Shown: in pieces, positions 1-13,800 of the stretch
How positions within the stretch are numbered: the stretch's first letter is position 1
How the letters are laid out: each line of letters opens with the position of its first letter
Source of the DNA: Lycocorax pyrrhopterus obiensis
Taxonomy: Eukaryota; Chordata; Aves; Passeriformes; Paradisaeidae
NCBI GenBank assembly: GCA_014706295.1
Contig: JACSVZ010000011.1
Coordinates: 1,572,663 to 1,636,662 of the forward strand
Length of the DNA stretch: 64,000 bases
Direction: 5' to 3'
Translations under genes and position numbers: made by a program
The notes under the pieces: model-generated
Told to the model about the DNA's origin: nothing
Databases searched by the model: none
Seen by the model: the letters and a program-made list of their open reading frames with translations, nothing else

Positions 1-3000
1 ATGTCCATAATTAGAACTGTAGAAGTCTAACGAATCAGTACTAAAAAATAGATGCACTGGAAACACATTTTTGGTCGAAGTCCTCATTCCCCTTGCTGGA
101 AACCAAGAGAAGCCATGCAGGCAAAACCCTATTCACTCATTGCAAAGGGTGCAAAACCTGAACCATTTTATCTTTTCTCAAAACCAAGCATCTCTGCACA
201 CAGCACCCCTGCTCCCCTTACCTCCAGATTTCAGCAGTAGATTGCCTGCCTCTTTTCTGGAAGGGCTGGGGTATTTTTACTGAAAGCAGGCAGTGCTCAG
301 CATCGTGTTTCAAACCACGTGCTCCGAGCTGTGAGGCAGCAGCGAAGTAACTCACAACTGCTGTTTGTTTCCTGAAGCAAAAAGCTGGAAAGACACCTTT
401 GTTCCTTTGATTGACACAGAGTTTAGACATTCTACCCACAGCTGACACAGTTCCTTCTTGTACTTAGTTCAGCTCTTCCATTTCCACCACATACCTGGAA
501 AAAAATAAATTGTAAGGTGACAGATGAGGAGCCATCTTTTGCCTAAGAGTAACTGTAGAAGAGAATTCACCCTTGCTCCTAAGAGGCATTGGTTGAAATG
601 TAGGCTGTCAGTCTATTAATTGCAGAACAGACACAAAAAGTTAGCCAAAATAGATAAAGGATGATATTGTTTTTCTTTTAGACTGTAGTGAAATGAACTA
701 CCTACTTTGATTTCATGTGCAGTCACACCACTAAAACAAAATTGTTCTAGTTCAGTTGGATCAGTTATTGGAGCATTTTAGACAAATTTTGAAAGCTAAT
801 TGGAGTTTACCAGCTACTTCTACTCTTTTTCTATGCTGTGTTTTGGTTACAGCTTGACTCTGTTCTTTCATTGGGCCAGGGGAATGCAGCTGAATGCTGC
901 TTCTGCAACTTATTTTTCATCACCTGAAAAAAGTACTTGTGTGTTTTCATACCTCTGGTTCAACACTGCTCTGTCTGCTGGATGAGACTCACCAATCCCC
1001 CATTCCCATGAGTAGGAGTTATTGGAATGCTGGTTCTTTAGCAGGCAAGTTCTAGCTATGGTTATTCACAAACATGCCTTTAAAAAACCCAACAATATGA
1101 TGCTGCAATATCAGACACTGCTCTGCTGCTTTAGACATGGCAAATCCTGCTGTGCATAAATTCTGGAACCAGAATCCTCTGTGGACATACCCCATATTGC
1201 TATTAGCTACCTTAAAATTAAAATTTGGTGTGACAAGTGTTGTTTCAAACTGTGGATATGACTTAACCTATTTGAGAGTTCAGGAACTCTTTGGGAAGCT
1301 TGGTTAATAGTTTCACCAGAGTACAGGAACACCACCACTTTTATACTCAGGAGGAGATAATTTTTAAATATCCACAGATTTTTTAAAAAAGCAAAAGTCC
1401 TCAGTCTTTAAGAGAGTATTGCTGTTTTTCAAAAAGATGGGAAACTTTTATTGTGCAATTAGTTTTAAAAAATAGTCTGTGGTAGCCACAGACTCTGTTC
1501 AAGTCTTCCTTGCTTTTAGAGGGCTGGGTGCCCTTCTGCAGGATGGCTTAGGGACTTCAGTAGGATTTCAGACATTTATGGTAGCACAGCTTCTGACTCG
1601 TCTCTTCTTAGGGAGAAGTCAGTGCAAATAGGGAGAGCAGGAAAGTCACACTGAAATGCCAGCACATGTTCTGCTCAGCCAGCCTGGGCTTTACAGATCT
1701 CAGTCACTTCCAGCTGAAACTCTGAATCAATATGCGAGAAAAACTACACGACAAATGGGTCTTTCAAGTGTTGTTCAAGTGGACAGAACTGTAACTGGTG
1801 CTTTCCCATGCAGAGTCCTCACACCCTTCCAGAACACAAGCACTCAGACACAGCTGCGGTACAGAAAAATCCCGAGTGACCGGGATGCACAGCCATCAGC
1901 AACAGCGTGCCAGAACCGTGCCATCACTGGCCTTCACAGAGACACATGCCACAAACCAGCCAGGGACAATTCTCTCCAGTAAAACGGGGGTAATCTTGGA
2001 TGCCATACAGCAGCAAGTAAGCTGAATGCTTAAATGTGTGTCCTTGGCTGAGATTTCATCCCTGATCCCCTGCAAACCCAAAGCACAGAGTCTGAGTGCT
2101 CGGGCAGAGCAGGCAGTGCAGTTACTGGCAGTGCAGCTCTCTGACAGCTGTGCATTGACACGAGCCCAGAGGCATCCAGCTGTGCTCTGACTGAGCCCTT
2201 GCCTTCTGAGCTGAAAACCAGGGATGTTCCACTTGCTCCATTTCTCTGCCTGCACAACTGTTGGCTTGAACCTGCATTTTGAGTTAAATATGACGAGGCA
2301 AACCCTATCACAGAACTAATGTTTACAATCCTTTGTACATTAGGCTAAAGGCAGTATTAATACATCCCATCACATGCCATTTCCAACGCCTTGTAGAAGA
2401 CAAGATGATCTCATTAATCCTGTTGTGCTCCCTCCCTGGAGGTGAAACACCAGACAAAAGAACTCAGAAATAAGGCTGTTGAAAAGTGGTATCTGGCACC
2501 AGAGCATCAGAGCAAAGCTATGGATGTTGCCAAAGGCTCTGAAATAGCTCAAATTTAAGTTAGGGATCTTCACACCTAGACCCACACATAAGAGCAGTTC
2601 TTTTTGCGCAGTCTAAACTGTGGTAGAAAACAGACAGGTATCATTCACTGCTGCAGTTACTCACTCACTTTGCCTTTAAACAATTTCACAGTCCTCAGAG
2701 CCTCAGAGAAAATTGTGACAAAAGAGAGCATCTTTTTCCCAATTCAAAGAAATACAACAACAACAACAACAAAATAATACTTTACACTGTCTCTTACTGT
2801 TGTATTTATGAAATATATCTGTTTCTCTATATAAATACACTTCAGGCTATCTTTTAAGCAGATATGATACTTCCTCCCCACCCTCCTAATACTTCCATTT
2901 TGATATCAATTATTAGTTCAGAAAACAATAACAAAAGGTAAGACATTTTATATCAATCAGTTGTATTAATATTAAACAAGAAATGCACAGAACATTGTGC

Positions 3001-5405
3001 TAAAAGTTAGAATTACAGAAACTACATATCCACAGTTACTGTTAAAGAGTGGGAACTCTGCAAAGTTGGAAAATGGAAATTTCCATCAGGGCTCCAATGG
3101 AAGGAAGAGAATACTATGAAGAGCCTCAGTAGCATTTTGGATGTTCAGAGGTTCAGCTGCTTTCTGCTCACATAAATATAGCCTTGGTCAGTCACAACTC
3201 CTGAGTGCAACTCATGGAGAACTTCGGCTCCCCATTTTGTGCTTTTACAACCAAAAAATGCCTTCACACTGAGCAAACTCCTTTCTTACAGAATTTGAAT
3301 GATAATCATGGGAAAGAAATAACAAGGCCTGGAGAGTAAAAAAGCAACACATGAAACAGAAATAGAGTTGTCATCAAAACTGTAAAAAATACATTATGAA
3401 AACCGAGTGTCCAAATGGATATGAGGGTTGAATGCCAGAGATGGAAACTTCAGGGACACCTTATCAAAGAGGACAGAGATAAAGCTTCCACACCATCCCT
3501 CAGATGCAGACCATCAATCCTTGCCTGACACAAGTGGATTTCACCCAGCTACTTGGAGTTTTCAGTGTTACAGAGAGACATGTTAAACTTCAGTCACACT
3601 CAGCGTTACACAGAGATTTTGTATTTGAAAAGGGAGATCAGAATCCCACAAAGAATCAGTTGGCTTCAAGACTTCTCCATTTTCTGCAAGTTTATAGTTA
3701 GCATTTTTTAAGCTGGACTGTCTGGCCTTTAGACACAAACAGATTTGGAAGACAGGGGCTGTCTGAAAGCTTCTCATGGATTTCCTTTTTCCCATAAAAT
3801 TCCAGGTTTTAACATTGAGTTTTCACCCACTCCCTCCACATGCTGCAACTCAGAAGGAGCAGTGATTTCTAGCAATCACTTCATAACAACAGGGAAAGCT
3901 TTCTGTCCTCGTTACCAGGACAAATCTCTTCTCAAATAATTACTTCACAGTATCATTGGCATAAACTCCCTCAGCTCGGAACACCCAGAGCTGGGAACAT
4001 CCTGGCTCAGCAACAGACACCTACAGTGAGGGACAGCTAAGAGTTACTGCTTGCCAAAGACTTGCTGAAAGCCCAATGAAGTATTTGGGGCCAAAATATT
4101 GGAATAATAATAATAATAACAATAATAATAATAATGTTTTACATTTTTATATTATAATTATGATGGTGATGATGATGATGAATAAAAGTATCCCCAAATG
4201 AGCCAGTTTCTTTAGTCTTGAGACACCATGAACAGGAACAATCTGGTGCCATTGGTCGGCTCAGCTCTTCCAGCAATATGCTAAATCCCTGGAATTACCA
4301 GGCTAATTAGGAAAATGTGCTCTAACACCAAAAAACCCCCAAACATCACTCAGCCACTAAGAGAAGTCAGCCTGTAGCCAGTGATCGTTCACAAAGGGAT
4401 TTGTAAAGCTCTCCCTAAGGAATGATCCATGTCTCTCCTGTGCAGGAAGCAGCACGTTCCCAATCCAGCCATGGCAGAAGTTCCTTCCCAAGGGAAGATA
4501 AAACAAATGTGGCCTTGGGGACCAATGGCACTGGATTGTCATGATTCCATCTGAATCAGACTGTTTAACTCTTAGACAGAGAAACTTTTAAAATTAATAC
4601 TTGGTTTTATGTAAGCTGCTCCTGAATAAGCCATTTAACTTTAAAAAGTGCTGATGGAAATTCTGAATTGCCTTTTCATAGGAAATTAGCGTTTTTCATC
4701 CCTACCCTGAGGGAAGGAAAAAATTTATTGCAGAGTTTATTTCCCTGTAATATTTTGTTGATTACCTCCAAACATTGCAGTTTTTATCCTGTGAAAATCA
4801 GTATGTAAGACTGGGAGATGTGTGACTGAACAATCCAGTTTCTTTAAACCAACAAAAAATTATTGTACGTCTCATTTTTAAATGAAAATTAGAGCTCTAT
4901 GCGCTACTGAAAAATCTGTGAGTGCTTTAAAACTTCTTTTTTTTAAAGAAAAACCTTTTCGTAAATTAAAAATTACCACTTTACATCACTTTAGTCATTG
5001 CCCTAATGCTGTAACTTGGCAGGTTATAGGCTTTACAGATGACTTGTAAACCTTCCAAATAGACATCAATAATAGAAGTAATTGCACGGTCTTTATAAAG
5101 CAATCTGAACAATTATGCTCCAATATAAAAATCTATTTCCCCTATAACCAGCGATGAATAAGATGCCCATTAATGAATAAAGATTGTGAATCACCATCTT
5201 TAAAAGATTTAAGACTGGGAAATGTAACAGCTTCTTAAAATCGGCTCCTGAGCTTGTCTGGGTTAGCGACTGCATGGCTGAGGTGGTTGGGAGCTTGCTG
5301 GAGTTTTTTCCAGTGTCCCAAAGTTAACCTGATGTGCAGCTTGGAAATGCCCCTCCCAAGGACATCCTCTGTCTGGGCGTGTCCCCTGCTCTCACCTGGG
5401 CTGGA
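1..5405. other. Gene-free stretch, AT-rich, with microsatellites
   Basis: I see no convincing exon here. Open frames are short (up to about 119 codons), lack recognisable domains and are not flanked by matched splice sites. The stretch holds a short CAA run near 2752-2771, an AAT run near 4102-4135 and a GAT/TGA run near 4159-4182. The AT-rich part near 4,980-5,230 reads as complex single-copy sequence and could include conserved non-coding DNA, but that cannot be judged without alignment. Confidence 0.6.
4102..4182. repeat. AAT and GAT trinucleotide microsatellites
   Basis: An AAT run of about 11 units, interrupted by one AAC, is followed after some 25 AT-rich bases by a GAT/TGA run. These are simple repeats with no coding context. 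Confidence 0.9.
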
Positions 5406-5408
5406 CAA

Positions 5409-5555
5409 CATCACAGAATCACAGAATGGACCAGGTTGGGAAAGGTCTCTGAGATCATCGAGTCCAGCCTGGGACCCACCACCACCCTGTCACCCAGACC
5501 ATGGCACTGAGCGCCACATCCAGGCTCTGCTCAAACACCCCCAGGGACATTGCCA
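5409..5555 (-). mobile_element. CR1 LINE 3' end fragment
   Basis: The left edge is a doubled ATCACAGAAT motif, the reverse complement of the CR1 3' terminal repeat. It is followed by the reverse complement of the usual CR1 3' UTR text (ggttgggaaaggtctctgag, then the 'atcgagtccagcctgg' stretch). The element therefore lies on the minus strand and is 5'-truncated near 5555, as most CR1 copies are. The open frames crossing it are by-products. Confidence 0.85.
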
Positions 5556-7395
5556 CAAAGCAAAAGGGCCTCCTTCAGCACAGCATTCAGAAGCAGTTCC
5601 TAATTTCCTGTGAAAGAATTCCCTCCTCCGTCAGTGTCAGTGAAACACAGTGTGAGTCAGACGGGAGCAGACCGCGCTGGCTGCTGCTGAGTAACTCATT
5701 GTCAGCATCAGTTCCTGGGGAAATTCACTGAACTGATGGTGATTGGCAACTTTGATCAGAGGCAGCCACGCCAAGCACAGCATCTGGGTTTTAAGGATGG
5801 GTATTATTGCATTTAAACCACTAACATGAGAAGGCAACATACATCACAAAGACTTTCATATTGAATAACCCAAAAGTACTTCTGTTGCCAATGTTTTGTA
5901 TTTTATCAGTATTTTACGTTCTTGGCTCACTCCTTTTGCTGAGACTTGTCTTATGAATCTTGTGTGTATGCCTAAAAAAAATTAGGCAATGCATTATTTT
6001 TAACCTCTCCTTTTTATAAGCATTGTATATGATGCAAATAAACACATCCTTTGCCAGAGGGAAAAAAGTTTGCAAATCCACAGAGACCAAAGGAAAAAGA
6101 CAAGCATGCAAGAAGTACTTCAGTAATTTGAAACGAGCATGATAAATTTATTTTTCAGGTCAGTGCATGATTTTCTATTACTTCCTTTTCCTTAATCAGT
6201 CCTGGCTTACACTACCCACAGTGTAATTAAGATCACTAATTTAATCTGAAATTGAAATAGATTTTTAAAAGTCAGTTGTGCTTTCAGCTCGGATCCTTCA
6301 CACACAGCAAGTCAGCTGCATGTGAGGTGGTAGTTTGGAACTGTGGGCACAGGTTTTTTCTACAGTCTCCAAGTCCTCTGAGCTTCACAAACACTAAAAA
6401 TCTGCTTAGACAGACTGCCCATTCACACTTGCTTGGTTTCGAGAGGATTGTGTTTGTTTCCATGGAGCTTGAGGGTTTTGGGGTATTTTTAGTTTTTGGA
6501 GAAGGGACCAAAATTGTAATAAGGCACAATTCAAAGGAGGATGCAGTGATTTTGAGCCCCAGTTTTCTTTCTTCTGACTTCAGGATACTCTAGTTACTAT
6601 TTCAATAGTCTAATTTTGCCACAAAATGCTTAGTCATATACATCTACATAGCCACATCAGAAATTTCCAGTTTCAGGGAAGTGAAAGAATGATTTTTAAA
6701 AGAAGTGTCAAAAAACACAGGAAGGAAAGACAGACATCACCTTGAAGTTATGCGAGTTATGTGTATTAACAGTAGAAATGACAAGCACGAGAAACAAACA
6801 AGTCACAAACACAAAACCTAAATGGAATTTCAGGCACTGCCTGTGTCCTTCCCATTAGGGTGGTATAAGTGAGTCTAAAAAAAGATTTGCAGTTTTGTCT
6901 AAATCCAGCAGCCCCTGATCACCCAAAAACCACGTGAGAAACAGCTGGGAAAATCAACCACCTGTCTTGCCATTATCACTGCTTCTTTTCCTAATGCAGC
7001 GCTGTGAACACAGAAAAGCCTTCTTTAACTTTCAGACACAAATATTAGGTGTTTTATTAAAAAAAAATAGATTTGGAGCCAACACAGTTTTTCAAATATC
7101 TCTTTAAATAGTCCTCTCAAAAGATCAAATTCTTGGTATAACTAGATGAATTTTGCAGTTCTGGGTGTGAGCAAGAAGAACACCTCATGTCAAAGACATT
7201 TCACTCTTCCATGGTGAGGAAGAGGAAGCAGGACTCTCCCAAGGCCAGTTCATGCCGTGTGGCCGAGCCGGAGCTCAGAGCTGTGCAGTCAGGTTCTGTC
7301 TGCTTCTAGGCTGGTCTGATCTCAGCAAACTTTCTCACTCCACTGGTTGCCCTTTCTACCCTTTATTCTTTTCTCAGGCACTTACAATATACGCA
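5556..7395. other. Intergenic, no gene seen
   Basis: Mostly AT-rich sequence between two CR1 copies. The overlapping frames at 6276-6593 (plus) and 6284-6529 (minus) have no recognisable domain and oppose each other, so I do not call them. Confidence 0.6.
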
Positions 7396-7830
7396 TTTTC
7401 TTGTATGTTTTGTATGAGGAGAGGTCAGAGAGCTGGGATTGTTCAGCCTGGAGAGGAGAAGCTTTGGGGTGACCTCAGTGTGGCCTTGCAGGGCCTGAAG
7501 GAGCTGCAGGAAAGCTGGAGAGAGACAATGGCCAAGGGCTGGAGGGCCAGGACACAGGGAATGGCTTCCCAGTGCCAGAGGGCAGGGCTGGATGGGATCT
7601 TGGGCAGGAATTGTTCCCGGCGAGGGTGGGCAGGCCCTGGCACAGGGTGCCCAGAGCAGCTGTGGCTGCCCCTGGATCCCTGCAGTGCCCAAGGCCAGGT
7701 TGGCCATTGGGGCTTGGAGCAGCCTGGGACAGTGGAAGGTGTCCCTGCCCATGGCAGGGGTGGCACTGGATGGGCTTCAAGGTCCCTCCCAACCCAAACC
7801 GTGCTGGGATTCTATGATAATGTAATTCTT
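7396..7830 (+). mobile_element. CR1 LINE 3' UTR copy
   Basis: Characteristic CR1 phrases occur in order: gattgttcagcctggagagg at about 7437, a 'gggatcttgggcaggaattg' stretch, 'ggcactggatgggcttcaag' and 'ggtccctcccaacccaaacc', ending in gggattctatgataatg. Orientation is plus and the copy is 5'-truncated. The 200-codon frame at 7252-7854 is open only because this GC-rich element has few stops. Confidence 0.9.
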
Positions 7831-10800
7831 AAATATCTAATGTTCATATCCTAGAAAAATGTCCTCCAGCTCCCCCTCATCTCCTTGTGGGTCTCAGGGT
7901 GTTCACCCTGCACAGTGAGCTTTGTTCCTCAGTGAGGAAAGAAGAAGTCAAGACATTATTTAGGGTATTATTTCACAATAATAAGACTGACTAGTTTGGC
8001 ATCCAGCCATGTTTGAAATGTGCCAGTAAGGGAGGAATTAGAGCAAAATCTTCATGCTCCAGAGTTTCTGTTCTGGGAGGCACCGTGTGCCCAGAGTTAC
8101 CAGTTCCCAGAGGAATTAGTTGTGGCCTGATGCAGTGAGTCTTCACTCTTCCATGTGGGTAGATAGTTTAGAGGATTTATGCATTTTCCAATAGTAATCC
8201 TACTTGAGACAGTGAAATAGAGTCACACATCCATAAATTTACCTCACCACTTCAGCACCAAGTGTTGATACAGGAGACATATCTGCCTCTTACAAATGAG
8301 GAAGGCTGACAGACGTTTATAAGACTTTGATTTCGTGCAAGCCTCACACAGAGATAGCTCAGAATAACAGAAGATATCAGAAATCATTTGTTTATCCCAC
8401 TGTATAGACTTCATTTATTTTCCTCAGCATTAACTACCCTCCTTTATTTCCTCCTTTCTCTCCTTCCAGTATATGCTGCCTTGAATCTCTTTTTCCAGAT
8501 GGTTTCTATCACCCTTAACAGTAATACAAAAATTGCCCATGTGTTCTTTAAAGGCTCTGAACCAATTAGCTAAGTCTTTGCTTTCATTTCATCAGCTCAA
8601 AATTTCTGTATATCTGATGACATTGTTCCAGCTGTGATCCTAATGAGCTAGAATTTCTCATTTTGGAGGCCCCTAAATTCTATTTATAGAGTCTTTTCCA
8701 ACAATGGATTCATCTGTTCAGAAAACAAGGTCGGACTGTGCTCAAAAATAACTTATAATGAGCCATGTCAGCAAATACCAGATAAAGGTAGTGCTGAAAG
8801 AGGGAAATGAATACTTCAAGCTCATTTATGATTTATGAGCTCAGGGTTGAAATGGAAATGGCACATAATAATGAACAATGGAAATATCTCTTGTTTGGAA
8901 AGTGCAGATGAATAGAACTTTGGGCTTGAATAGGTTATTAATAGGTTATTGATCCAACCTATTTCTGCTACAAAAAAAAAAAAAAGAGACCGAAGTTCAA
9001 AAACTGCTCAGCAATAAGCAAAAATATACTCCATGAGCCAATAGCCAAAATACTCCTGCACAGCCATAAAAACAGAGATCCTTAACCATCAGTCACGGGC
9101 ATCTCACATCTAAAACCACGCTGCACGTGCAGTTACAATGTGCACATCCAGGGGGTCACACTCACTCCTCCCCAGTTTTCCGAGGAGAGGTCAACTGACT
9201 CTGGACAGAGTCCCAGGATGTCATGGGAGTGCAAATTTTTGTGACCTCAAGAGAGAGCACAACACTGCATTTTCCACCCAGGTCAGGGAATCCAAAACCC
9301 TGTGATTTTTCAGAGGTGGACATTTGCTTTCCTTCTACTTTGCCAGTAGAATTGTCCTACTGACCAGTGCCCGACCAGGTCTGCCTTCAGGTGCACTGCT
9401 TACACCGCTGGCATGGCTGGTTTTAGTTCAGCACCACCCTGGGAAACAGAGCCAGCCTTTGCTGTGCTCCTAAGGAACATGTCAGAAACACAGTCATGCC
9501 TCTCAGTTCATGGCAAAGCTCTTAGAGCAGCTAAAATTTCATTATTTCTCCTTAGACAAAAATAAAAGTTTAAATGGATGCATATTCGTACCTCTCCCTT
9601 TTCTTCACAGAGCATAAAAATCTTATTTTCATCACAAAAATGTATTTAAAGCAGGAAGATCCTTGTGCTCCCGACTGCCCAGGATCCCAGCTTGCCTACA
9701 GCTCTTGCTCTTCCTTTGTAGATCAAGTGATGTGTTTATCCACACTCATATATTTAATATAAATACAACTGCAGCAATCAGTTGGTCTGGTGAACTGTAC
9801 AAATTTATCTAGTCATTTTGTTATATTTTAACTAGATATTGCAGGCTCCTGCAGCAACTTGCAGTTTTTACAAGACATAGTTGCCAAACACAACTTGAGG
9901 AGAGCTGTTATTTGCTGGGTACCACGTGGGTATTTTGCAATAAGAACACAAAGTAAGAGCAGGTTCACCTGTTGCTACATTTCCTGGCTTACATTCTTCC
10001 CCTTGGTCTAATTAACATCAGAATTTTTAATTCCTAACCTCTTCAAAAAAAGTAAAAAAAAATTCTTACACTAAGCTGAAAAAGGATCAATTACATCCAT
10101 AACTGGAAAGTTTTTGAGCTCTCTCAGCAACAGAAGTTTCGTGGGAGATTGTTTTCATCAGCAGGATGAATAAAAGATGAGTTGGCAGGTGAATCAAGTA
10201 GAAATATTTATTACTAGCATGCACTGAGAATGACACTAGAATGCCTCTAAAAGCCTGCCTGGGGGAAAAAAATAAATGAAAAAGCCATTTAAAAATTAAC
10301 TCTCGCTCCAGAAAAGGAAATGAAGATAACCAGATAACCAAGCACATCTACTTTTATATCATGTTGTTAAAAAACCACACAAAAATTGAAGTCAAAACAA
10401 AATGGAAGCCAAGATGAAATTGAAGCCCCTTTTCCTTTACATCACATGGTCATAGAAGGCAACAGTGTCCCATTGTTTCTGTGGGTTTTGCAGAGGGTTC
10501 CACACTCCCGTCCCCAAATGCCACCACAGAAACTCAGACTATTGGCCAGTGCCATCTGCTCTACTGCAGCCAAAGACTTCAGAGACACAGGGCTTACCAC
10601 AAAGTCACCATAAAAATAAATAAATCACTTTTTCAGCAATGTTGGGATTTTACCACGATTGTCATAGTTTCAGTAATTCAGCAGTTATCTCTCATTCATA
10701 AACTGAGCTCTGCAGATGAGGGGAAGGTTCTATGTGCCTGCCTTGGGAGTTCTCAGGGGATTTCACAGCAGAGAAAAGCCCTGGCAAACTGCAGGTTTCT

Positions 10801-13800
10801 GAATGCACAGCACATCAGAATCAGGGTGGACGCACCCATTTTATTTGTTTTTCATATGCTTGCAAATAGTCAGAGATAACTATTCCAGTTTTTTTTTAAT
10901 AGGATGATGCAACATGAGCCCCAACCCTGGAAGATTTTAATCATGACCTATTTCCTCTGAAAATCTGGCCAAATGATTGGATTTCACTTCTAAAAGAGCG
11001 AGAGCATAGAAAATATCTGCTTAGCAAAGACTCCCAATGAGTTTGGGATCAGAACCTGACCCAAGGCCGTGTGTGGAGCAAGTCCATGGAGGACCAGCTC
11101 CAAAGTCCACAACTTTGCCCTGCCCCACCACTGCCCAGCATGTCAATCTTTCAGATGAGTTGCCACTTATTGTCTGATTATTTTCTTTTCATGGCAAGTG
11201 GTTAGAAACAGACTCAAATAAATCTCAGGCTGAAGTTTGAGATGATACAAAAGGTAAAGTTGGTCTAAGAGGAGGGTTCATTACTTTTATCAAATAACAA
11301 AGAGGACAAAGTGGTTCCTCTGCCTCCCAGCACTTCAGATGGGTGTTACTTGCTGTGCTAATACTGTACTGCTGTGACAGCAGCAAACAGTGGGAGAAGC
11401 TTTTCCATGGAATTGTGGATTATTCATATGTGCACGTGGCTGAAAGCACGTCCAGTCACACTCTGGAATTCCCTCACCCTCCTGTGTGGAAGAAAGTCAT
11501 GTCTCCCTTCTCATATTGCTCTAAAATTACAAATGTTGCCCCTTTTTCTTGATGTAGTTGCTCGGAACAATAACCAGAAAATATAATACCATGGAGTAAC
11601 AGGAACAGGAGGGGGAGAGGCACATGGGAAATGCAACAGCAAGAATACACAGAAAATGCAAGTGTTCATAAGTTGCATCCAGTGCAGGCAACTATGTCCA
11701 GAAAAAAAGAACTGGAGATAAAAGGAAAGGATAAAGGGTGGGGAAACTCTCATCTTACTCAAGAATGCCAGCTGACAAGGAGGTTGGAGCAAGACACCTC
11801 TGTGAACACCCAGACTAACAGCATATCCCCATTCCTCCCAGCAGCAAGCTCCTCCAGGAGCATTCCAATGCCATTCCCAGACCAGAAGTTTGTCCAAATG
11901 AAAACGTTTTAACCTAGGCCCCAGCACAGCCCCGGGGCAGCCGCGGCACTGCAGCTGGAGCTGCACAGCAGCAGGAGCCAGACACTGAGGATATGGCTGA
12001 GCAGGAGTTCCTCGGCTTTGGAAACATCTTTTCCTCTTGTGCAACCAAAGACTCTCCAGGAAGCTCGGGCAGGTGTGTCCTGGCTTCACCTGCATGTTCT
12101 TGTAGTGCCAGGACAAGGAGACTGCTCCACAAAGCCTAACCCCTTAGGGTACCTGGACCATTCAAACTTGGTCTTGAAAAAGAATTGAAGTTAAACTCTT
12201 GCTCAGATGACCCCATTTACAGGTTTGAAGTACTAATAAATGGCATAGAATTTTTAAGATGTGTGTAGGCGATTGGTGGGGTTTTTTCTCCATTTTCAAG
12301 AGCACCTGAAACTTATGTCATGAACACGTAAGGAAGAGCGAGGAGAGGCTGGTCAGAGCACAGCGACCCTTTTGCAAATCTCAGGTGACACCGTCTGGCC
12401 AAGCCCGGCTCTGCAGGTACCGAGTCAAGGATTACCCAGTAACGCACTGAAATGGGAATTCTGCTTGTTAAGAAAAACACCGCGGAACTGTGGAGCGTGA
12501 AGTTGTGCTGTGAGAGCCACCTCAGTGCAGCCAAGTGCATTTCAGAGGGGACAAAACAAAGCAGCTGAACACGAACAGGAAGGAGCACGGCCGAGGCTGC
12601 GCCCTGGGAACTCAGAACCCCCTGCCCTGGCAGCAGGATGCTGGCTCCTGAAGCACTGCAGTCGCCTGCAGGTGGGAAGAACTTCTTCCACAGGGAGCAG
12701 CTCTGGGTTGGTCTGAGAGAAGTACAAAGCCAGAGTCTGAACTAACCTACCCACCCTAGAACAATCCTATAGGATTGGCTCCAAAATTTCGGCAGGGAGG
12801 CATGGGCAGTATGCTTTATGACCCACTCATCTGCTGCCCGTGTCATTTTAAACATTGCTTGCTGACCACAGTTTCCCCTTCTGCACTGTTTAATTCAAAA
12901 CAACCTCACCAAGCCATACAGTTTTTCTCTTTAAGAAAAGTGCCCAGATAAGTTCCCTTAACCCAAATTAAAGCCATAATCATTCTTCCCTGCCACAACT
13001 GCTGGCTCCCAGTCACCTTCTTCCTTGAGGATGTTAAAAAGCTTCAGTCAGAGCATCCCCAGTCCCTGACACCAGGGCTCCAAATGCCAAGCTCCAGCAG
13101 AAGTGCCCTGTGTGCCATGTGGGGCTGTGGTGTCCCTGAGCCACCAGCACAGAAATGACTCTCACCCGACTGACAAGTGCAGAGGTCCAACAGCAGCAGT
13201 GTGAGCCAGCTCTCCAGGATGAATACAAGCATCCGGTAGAATGCTAAGTGTTCTGCTGGACAGGAACAATTTGAAGGTCAACATCCCTGCCACAGGTACA
13301 AAGAAGGGAAAACATTTTTTTTCATGTCACGGCATTTTTTTTCATTGTAACCCCAAGAAAAACACACACCTGGGATTCTTCCCTCTCTACTTTCCATTGA
13401 AGTATTCAGCCTGAGGCAGTACAGAGCACACACCAGCTGTGTGACCAACTGATATCTGCCAAAACCCCAAGGTGTGCACAGCTCTGCCTCCAGTTCTCAT
13501 TACAACTACGGCTCTGAACAGAGAACCTCTGGTCAACTTAAACAATACCAAAAAACTCTTCCTCAGAGTCTAGACAAGTACCTTCTTTTGGAAGAAAAAA
13601 CCAAATCAGTCCCAAATAATTTTCTTTTCTCTTTACCTCTCCTAGAATAGACAAATACTTGAAATTAATGGAAATAAAGTTAAGCTTCGAAGACTGAGAA
13701 CATGAACAGTTCCCTTGCTACTGGTCTATTGCAATTTAAGGATTTATTGTTTCTAAAGGTGTTGGAGGGGGTTTTGCATTATTTTAAGACAATGGCAACA

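Noticed and set aside
7252..7854. 200-codon plus-strand open frame
   Set aside because: It is mostly a CR1 3' UTR copy; GC-rich CR1 sequence stays open in several frames.
11511..12116. 201-codon minus frame
   Set aside because: No domain, no splice context, and equally long frames on the other strand.
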